Assembly: GCA_958426095.1 (NCBI GenBank)
Contig: CATZYB010000075.1
Location: forward strand, 1 to 11,122
DNA length: 11,122 nt
Source of the DNA: an uncultured Lachnospiraceae bacterium
Lineage (GTDB): Bacteria > Bacillota > Clostridia > Lachnospirales > Lachnospiraceae
Direction: 5' to 3'
Positions 6,326-11,122 of this stretch are shown here, one piece after another. The translations under genes were made by a program, and so were the position numbers. Position 1 is the stretch's first letter. Each line of letters starts with the position of its first letter. The notes beneath the pieces are model-generated. The model saw only the letters and a program-made list of their open reading frames with translations. It was not told the origin of the DNA and searched no databases.

Positions 6326-9300
6326 GAAAAATAATATCAAAAAAGTGTTAGTCATTGGTTCCGGTCCGATTATCATCGGTCAGGCCGCAGAGTTCGATTA
6401 TGCCGGCACACAGGCCTGCCGTTCTCTGAAAGAAGAAGGCATTGAGGTTGTTCTTGTCAACTCGAACCCGGCAACCATCATGACCGATAAGCATATTGCG
6501 GATAAAGTCTATATCGAGCCGTTAAATGTGGATGTGCTTAAGAAAATTATTGAAAAAGAAGAACCGGACAGTATTCTGCCGACCCTGGGCGGCCAGGCTG
6601 CGTTAAATATTGCCATGGAGCTTTATGAATCGGGATTTCTGGATGAGAAAAAGGTTCAGATGATCGGTACGACTTCCGAGACGATCAGGAAGGCGGAAGA
6701 CCGTCTGGAATTTAAAGAAACGATGGAGAAAATCGGCGAGCCATGCGCGGCCAGCGAAGTCTGTACCACATTAAAGGGCTGTATCGAATTTGCTGAAAAA
6801 ATCGGGTATCCGGTGGTCATCCGTCCGGCCTATACATTGGGCGGCAGCGGCGGCGGTATCGCTCACACGCTGGAAGAATTAAAAGAAATTGCCAGCAACG
6901 GCCTGCGTTTAAGCCGTGTCGGTCAGGTGTTGGTCGAGCGCTATATCGGCGGCTGGAAGGAAATCGAATACGAAGTGATGCGGGACAGCTACGGCAACTG
7001 TATCACTGTTTGCAACATGGAAAATATCGACCCTGTCGGCGTTCATACCGGAGACAGTATCGTTGTGGCTCCGTCCCAGACACTGGCGGATAAAGAATAT
7101 CAGATGCTTCGTACATCGGCCTTAAATATTATCACGGAGCTTGGGATCACCGGCGGCTGTAACGTTCAGTATGCCTTAAATCCGGACAGCTTTGAATATT
7201 GCGTTATCGAGGTAAACCCTCGTGTCAGCCGTTCTTCGGCCCTGGCTTCTAAGGCGACCGGCTATCCGATCGCTAAAGTTGCGGCTAAGATCGCCCTTGG
7301 TTACGCCCTGGATGAGATTAAAAATGCCGTGACCGGAAAGACTTATGCAAGCTTTGAACCGGCGCTGGACTACTGCGTGGTGAAAATTCCGAAATGGCCT
7401 TTCGATAAATTTGTCAGCGCAAAACGTACACTGACGACCCAGATGAAGGCCACCGGCGAGGTTATGAGTATCTGCCCGAACTTTGAGGGCGCTCTGATGA
7501 AAGCCCTCCGTTCTCTGGAACAGAATATTTACAGCTTAAATTACGGCGGTTTTGGTGAGCTTTCCGATGAGGAACTGGAAAAGGCTCTTTATCTCATCGA
7601 CGACCATCGTCTGTTCTACATTGCCGAAGCATTCCGCCGGGGCTATGATATCGAAAAAATCCATGCCATTAATAAAATTGATATGTGGTTCTTGAATAAA
7701 ATCAAAGTATTGGTTGATATGGAAAACCGTTTAAAAACCGAAGAACTGACCGTGGAACTTCTGAAAGAAGCCAAACGGATGGAATTCCCGGATAAAGCTA
7801 TCGCCCAGTTTACCGGAAAGGGCGAGGCTGAAATTAAGGCGATGCGTTACCGCAACAATATCATTGCCGCATTTAAAATGGTAGACACCTGCGCCGCCGA
7901 ATTTGAATCGGAAACACCATATTACTATTCCTGCTTTGGCAGCCAGAATGAGGTAGAGCCGGGAGACAACATGCGTAAAAAGGTCATTGTCCTCGGTTCC
8001 GGACCAATCCGGATCGGTCAGGGTATCGAGTTCGATTATTGTTCCGTACACAGTGTGTGGGCGCTGGCTGACGCAGGTTATGAGACGATTATTATAAATA
8101 ACAACCCGGAAACGGTAAGTACGGATTTCGATATTGCAGATAAACTTTATTTTGAACCGCTGACGCCGGAGGATGTGGAAAATATTGTCCGTCTGGAAAA
8201 ACCGGACGGCGCCGTCGTTCAGTTCGGCGGTCAGACGGCTATCAAGCTGACGGAAGCCATCATGAAAATGGGCGTGCCGATTCTCGGAACAAGTTCGGAT
8301 GACGTGGATGCGGCTGAGGACAGGGAGCGTTTCGATGAAATCCTTGAGCAGTGCAAGATTCCACGTCCGGCGGGCACAACCGTATTTACAACGGAAGAAG
8401 CGTTGCAGGCGGCCAATGAACTGGGATATCCGGTTCTGGTGCGTCCTTCCTATGTTCTCGGCGGACAGGGTATGCAGATTGCGGTCAATGATGGGGATAT
8501 CGTTGAGTTTATGGCCATTATCAACCGGGATGTTCAGGAACATCCGATTCTGGTTGACAAATATCTGGTCGGCAAGGAAGTGGAAGTCGACGGCGTATGC
8601 GACGGCAACGATATTTTGATTCCTGGAATCATGGAGCATATTGAGCGGGCCGGCGTTCATTCCGGCGACAGTATTTCTGTTTATCCGGCCCAAAGCCTGT
8701 CGGATGAGATCATCGAAAAGCTGGAGGATTACACTGGCCGTCTGGCCAGAGCCCTTCATGTGAAAGGTCTTTTGAATATTCAGTTTATCGTTCATGACAA
8801 TGAGGTATATGTCATCGAGGTTAATCCGCGGTCCAGCCGTACGGTTCCGTATATCAGCAAGGTGACAGGAATTCCGATCGTGGACATCGCTTCCAAAGTG
8901 ATTGTCGGAAAAACCATTAAAGAACTGGGTTATGAGCCGGGACTGCAGAAAAAATCCGACTACATCGCCATCAAGCAGCCGGTATTCTCCTTTGAGAAGC
9001 TCCGCGGCGCGGAAATCAGCCTTGGACCGGAAATGAAATCCACCGGAGAGGTTCTTGGTATTGCGCGGGATTTCCATGAAGCTTTATATAAATCCTTCCT
9101 GGGCGCAGGCATCAATCTGCCTCGGACAAAGAAAATGATTTGCACAGTGAAGGATTCGGATAAAGAAGAACTGATTCCGATTGCCAAACGGTTTTATGAT
9201 TTGGGCTATGAAATTTATGCAACCCGCAGTACGGCGGCGGTGCTGAATGAAAACGGCATGAAGGCCACCCGGATTAACAAAATTCATGACGGTTCTCCGA

Positions 9301-9518
9301 ATGTGCTGGATTTGATTCTGGCCGGAGAAGTGGATTTGATTATCGATACGCCGACCCATGGCCGGGATAAGTCCAGAGACGGTTTCCTGATTCGCCGGAA
9401 TGCGATTGAAACCGGCGTGACCTGTCTCACATCCCTGGATACGGCCAGGGCCCTTGTGACCAGTCTGGAAAATGCCAGCCTGAATAATTTGTCGGTGGTG
9501 GATATTGCTGAAATCTAA
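6318..9518 (+). CDS. carB: Carbamoyl-phosphate synthase, large subunit
   Basis: CarB makes carbamoyl phosphate from bicarbonate, ammonia delivered by CarA and two ATP. The 1066-residue protein shows the typical internal duplication. The first half (about 1-400) opens with VLVIGSGPIIIGQAAEFDY and carries an ATP-grasp domain. An oligomerisation linker follows (about 400-550). The second half starts at about 552 with VIVLGSGPIRIGQGIEFDY and carries a second ATP-grasp domain with EVNPRSSRT. The C-terminal MGS-like allosteric domain (about 936-1066) contains IDTPTHGRDKSRDG. In relatives this domain binds regulatory ligands such as UMP and ornithine. The start chosen is ATG at 6318, because GGAGG (6304-6308) sits 9 bases before it. 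A TTG at 6309 directly abuts that site and is unlikely. Nothing is truncated. Confidence 0.97.
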   Translation: MPKKNNIKKVLVIGSGPIIIGQAAEFDYAGTQACRSLKEEGIEVVLVNSNPATIMTDKHIADKVYIEPLNVDVLKKIIEKEEPDSILPTLGGQAALNIAMELYESGFLDEKKVQMIGTTSETIRKAEDRLEFKETMEKIGEPCAASEVCTTLKGCIEFAEKIGYPVVIRPAYTLGGSGGGIAHTLEELKEIASNGLRLSRVGQVLVERYIGGWKEIEYEVMRDSYGNCITVCNMENIDPVGVHTGDSIVVAPSQTLADKEYQMLRTSALNIITELGITGGCNVQYALNPDSFEYCVIEVNPRVSRSSALASKATGYPIAKVAAKIALGYALDEIKNAVTGKTYASFEPALDYCVVKIPKWPFDKFVSAKRTLTTQMKATGEVMSICPNFEGALMKALRSLEQNIYSLNYGGFGELSDEELEKALYLIDDHRLFYIAEAFRRGYDIEKIHAINKIDMWFLNKIKVLVDMENRLKTEELTVELLKEAKRMEFPDKAIAQFTGKGEAEIKAMRYRNNIIAAFKMVDTCAAEFESETPYYYSCFGSQNEVEPGDNMRKKVIVLGSGPIRIGQGIEFDYCSVHSVWALADAGYETIIINNNPETVSTDFDIADKLYFEPLTPEDVENIVRLEKPDGAVVQFGGQTAIKLTEAIMKMGVPILGTSSDDVDAAEDRERFDEILEQCKIPRPAGTTVFTTEEALQAANELGYPVLVRPSYVLGGQGMQIAVNDGDIVEFMAIINRDVQEHPILVDKYLVGKEVEVDGVCDGNDILIPGIMEHIERAGVHSGDSISVYPAQSLSDEIIEKLEDYTGRLARALHVKGLLNIQFIVHDNEVYVIEVNPRSSRTVPYISKVTGIPIVDIASKVIVGKTIKELGYEPGLQKKSDYIAIKQPVFSFEKLRGAEISLGPEMKSTGEVLGIARDFHEALYKSFLGAGINLPRTKKMICTVKDSDKEELIPIAKRFYDLGYEIYATRSTAAVLNENGMKATRINKIHDGSPNVLDLILAGEVDLIIDTPTHGRDKSRDGFLIRRNAIETGVTCLTSLDTARALVTSLENASLNNLSVVDIAEI

Positions 9519-9533
9519 AGGGAAGGAAATACA

Positions 9534-10283
9534 ATGAGAACGCTGGAAACCAATGACTGGATTATGCTGAATAATATTATTTATAATATATATACGACAG
9601 AGAGTCTGAACGATATGAGAAAGCAGTTTCTTGAGCAGATTGGGCTGCTGTTGGATTTTGACAGCGCGGATTTTTTTCTGGCATCCGGCGACGAAAAAAA
9701 TAAGCTTTCCAGTCCGGTGTTTTATCACTGTAAAGAAAATCTTTCAGAAAGTTATGATATCCTGGATTACAGCCGGGGCATATTGTACAGCGGCCAGCCC
9801 TTAATTTACAGAGAGACGGATATTATCTCGGATGACGTGCGGATTCAGACCGAATATTATAAACGAGTCTACAAACCAAATAACTGGCACTATTCACTGC
9901 AGATGATTCTTGCGAAGAATAAGGAGTTCGTCGGTGTCGTCACCTTTTACCGGACTCTGGGAAAGCCGGATTTTGAGTACGACGATATATTCTTGCTGGA
10001 TTTGCTGAAAGACCATATGGCTTATCGTTTATATAAAAATAAAGAGAGCGGCAATGTTCTTGCGGAAAAGCTGACGGTCTCTGCCGCCGTGGAGGCTTAT
10101 GAGCTGACCCGGAGGGAGGAAACCATTTTAAGGCTGTTGATGGAGGGCAAAGACAATCCCACGATTTGCGGAGAACTGACCATTACGCCGAATACTCTGA
10201 AAAAGCATATACTGAATATTTACAGAAAACTGGGTATAAAAAACCGGGTTCAGTTATTTAAGATGATTAAAGAAAAGGAGTAG
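9534..10283 (+). CDS. LuxR-type HTH transcriptional regulator with GAF-like N-terminal region
   Basis: Probable DNA-binding regulator of unknown targets. The C-terminal residues 191-245 form a LuxR/NarL-type helix-turn-helix (LTRREETILRLLMEG, then NTLKKHILNIYRKLGI and NRVQLF). The N-terminal 170 residues resemble a GAF-like sensor fold: an early helix, LLLDFDSADFFLAS, then FVGVVTFYR and a closing long helix, DDIFLLDLLKDHMAYRLY. There is no receiver domain with a phosphorylatable aspartate, so a small-molecule signal is more likely than a partner kinase. The ATG is preceded by GGAAGGAA and lies 15 bp after the carB stop with no terminator between, so it may be co-transcribed with carAB and could sense a related metabolite; that link is inference from position only. 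Confidence 0.85.
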   Translation: MRTLETNDWIMLNNIIYNIYTTESLNDMRKQFLEQIGLLLDFDSADFFLASGDEKNKLSSPVFYHCKENLSESYDILDYSRGILYSGQPLIYRETDIISDDVRIQTEYYKRVYKPNNWHYSLQMILAKNKEFVGVVTFYRTLGKPDFEYDDIFLLDLLKDHMAYRLYKNKESGNVLAEKLTVSAAVEAYELTRREETILRLLMEGKDNPTICGELTITPNTLKKHILNIYRKLGIKNRVQLFKMIKEKE

Positions 10284-10325
10284 GAAATACTTAAAAAGTA
10301 GTAGAAAAATGGTCAATTTTTTGGA

Positions 10326-10354
10326 TTGAATTGTTGGGAAAGATGGCATATGAT
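10326..10354 (+). promoter_or_regulatory. Candidate promoter for the PII-potA genes
   Basis: TTGAAT (10326-10331), an exact 17-bp spacer and TATGAT (10349-10354) match the sigma-A consensus at four and five of six positions. Transcription would begin near 10361, upstream of the hairpin at 10387-10414, so the hairpin would lie in the mRNA leader of the PII gene. Confidence 0.6.
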
Positions 10355-10386
10355 ATCTTTAAATTAAATAAGAACAACACAGAGCG

Positions 10387-10420
10387 AAGGGGCTGTCAGG
10401 AATGACAGCCCCTTAATTTT
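10387..10420 (+). terminator. Terminator-like hairpin between the LuxR gene and the PII gene (terminator or leader attenuator)
   Basis: A perfect 11-bp stem (AAGGGGCTGTC at 10387-10397 with GACAGCCCCTT at 10404-10414) closes a 6-base loop and is followed by AATTTTG, a short and interrupted U-run. It can end transcription coming from the LuxR regulator. Because a good promoter lies upstream of it, it may also act as an attenuator within the PII leader. The PII ribosome binding site AGGAGG (10427-10432) follows 12 bases after the stem. No competing antiterminator stem was obvious. Confidence 0.75.
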
Positions 10421-10439
10421 GTAATCAGGAGGATTTTTT

Positions 10440-10796
10440 ATGAAAGAATTAGTGATGATCATCAGACCGGAAAAGCTGGAAGAGATTAAAAAAATATTAG
10501 ATGAAATTAAGTGCGGCGGTATGACCATTTCGACGGTTATGGGCTGCGGTACTCAGAAGGGTATTGTAGATACAAAAGGCGCCGTCAATGAGATTAAAGG
10601 ATTTAAGACGACCATTAATCTTCTTCCTAAAATTTGTGTCGAAGTCGTTGTCGAAGATAAGGACGTGGAGCCTGTCATTATGAAAGTCAGAGAAGTATGC
10701 GCGACAGACCATGTCGGCGACGGAAAGATTTTCGTTCGTAATATTGAAGAGGTTGTGCGTATTCGTACCGGAGAAAGAGGAACGAAGGCTCTTTGA
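10440..10796 (+). CDS. PII-family nitrogen regulatory protein with a lengthened, tyrosine-free T-loop
   Basis: PII proteins are trimeric sensors of 2-oxoglutarate, ATP and ADP that bind and control transporters and enzymes. The 118-residue sequence has the family marks: MIIRPEKLEEI at the start, GCGTQKG (35-41), LPK (62-64), the B-loop GDGKIFV and the C-terminal IRTGERG. The T-loop between QKG and LPK is about 23 residues rather than the 17 of E. coli GlnB. It lacks the uridylylated Tyr51; position 51 is glutamate and the whole protein has no tyrosine. Control by GlnD-type uridylylation is therefore not possible. AGGAGG lies 7 bases before the ATG. A PotA-like ATPase gene starts about 11 bp downstream, suggesting the transporter as its partner. 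It could belong to a NifI-like or other divergent PII branch. Confidence 0.93.
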   Translation: MKELVMIIRPEKLEEIKKILDEIKCGGMTISTVMGCGTQKGIVDTKGAVNEIKGFKTTINLLPKICVEVVVEDKDVEPVIMKVREVCATDHVGDGKIFVRNIEEVVRIRTGERGTKAL

Positions 10797-10807
10797 TCGA
10801 GAAGAAA

Positions 10808-11122
10808 ATGAATAGAGGCGATTTGGTGGGATACATCGTTGAGCTGGATGGCGTAAATAAAATATACGGAACAAATCATGTGGTAAAGGATTTGAATTTA
10901 AAGGTTGAAGAGGGCGAATTTTTGACGCTTCTCGGTTCCTCCGGATGCGGAAAGACAACAACGCTCCGGATGATCGCCGGTTTTGAAGAACCGTCGGATG
11001 GAAGTATATGGGTTGAAGGCGAGTCCATTGAGGAAAAGGAGCCCTTTGAACGGAATGTCAATACAGTCTTTCAGAGCTATGCGCTTTTCCCATCCATGAC
11101 GGTGTATAACAACATCGCCTTC
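10808..11122 (+). CDS. potA: PotA-like spermidine/putrescine ABC transporter ATPase (partial, cut by window end)
   Basis: N-terminal 105 residues of an importer ATPase. After IVELDGVNKIYG come GEFLTLLGSSGCGKTT (Walker A at about 43-51), LRMIAGFEEPSDG, and NVNTVFQSYALFPSMTVYNN, which contains the Q-loop and is very characteristic of PotA. It would energise polyamine uptake with PotB, PotC and PotD proteins expected downstream, outside the window. The Walker A has serine where many relatives have proline, which is tolerated. The start is uncertain: ATG at 10808 has only a weak purine stretch (GAGAAG) before it, while GTG at 10826 is preceded by AGAGG at a usable distance. The gene lies about 11 bp after the PII stop, so the two are surely one transcript. 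Related CUT1-type sugar or iron importers are a less likely alternative. Confidence 0.85.
   Translation, partial: MNRGDLVGYIVELDGVNKIYGTNHVVKDLNLKVEEGEFLTLLGSSGCGKTTTLRMIAGFEEPSDGSIWVEGESIEEKEPFERNVNTVFQSYALFPSMTVYNNIAF

Noticed and set aside
7731..9077. Long minus-strand open frame opposite carB
   Set aside because: It is antisense to a fully conserved carB coding region, its translation has no recognisable motifs, and its length follows from codon bias of the true gene.
1..11122. CRISPR array, tRNA, rRNA or insertion-sequence terminal repeats
   Set aside because: No regularly spaced repeats, tRNA-like cloverleaf, rRNA sequence or transposase was found on inspection of the non-coding stretches.

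Overview
The window looks like a chromosomal segment of a Gram-positive, spore-forming anaerobe of the class Clostridia, most likely Lachnospiraceae-like. This is inferred from strong AGGAGG-type ribosome binding sites, moderate G+C in the housekeeping genes, a SpoIID-like peptidoglycan protein, a carA-carB pair and a clostridial-style PII/PotA arrangement. No taxonomic search was possible.

Bases 1 to about 1804 are the right-hand end of an integrated mobile element: a strong terminator for an unseen cargo gene, a promoter covered by two palindromes, and a large serine recombinase gene. The element has landed inside the Walker A codons of a chromosomal ABC-transporter ATPase gene. The 3' part of that ATPase continues from about 1805 to 2575 and is followed, with overlapping start and stop, by its intact ABC-2 permease (2572-3645). 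The recombinase frame does not stop at the junction. It runs about 70 codons into the ATPase gene in another frame, so the integrated recombinase carries a host-encoded tail.

Bases 3659-4906 (minus strand) encode a protein with a carbohydrate/prealbumin-like N-terminal region, a SpoIID-like domain and a C-terminal peptidoglycan-binding domain. It has no signal peptide, and a sporulation-type -10 element lies just upstream. The divergent 4907-5245 intergenic region also holds two candidate promoters for the carbamoyl-phosphate synthase genes and a 30-bp-spaced pair of ARG-box-like sequences.

Bases 5246-9518 are carA and carB, translationally overlapped, which make carbamoyl phosphate for arginine and pyrimidine synthesis. 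A LuxR-type regulator (9534-10283) follows by 15 bp and may be in the same transcript. After it come a promoter, a terminator-like hairpin in the leader, a PII signalling protein with an unusual tyrosine-free, lengthened T-loop (10440-10796), and the start of a PotA-like spermidine/putrescine ABC ATPase cut by the window edge. The second half of the window thus groups nitrogen-related functions: glutamine-dependent carbamoyl phosphate synthesis, a nitrogen-sensing PII protein and a probable polyamine importer.
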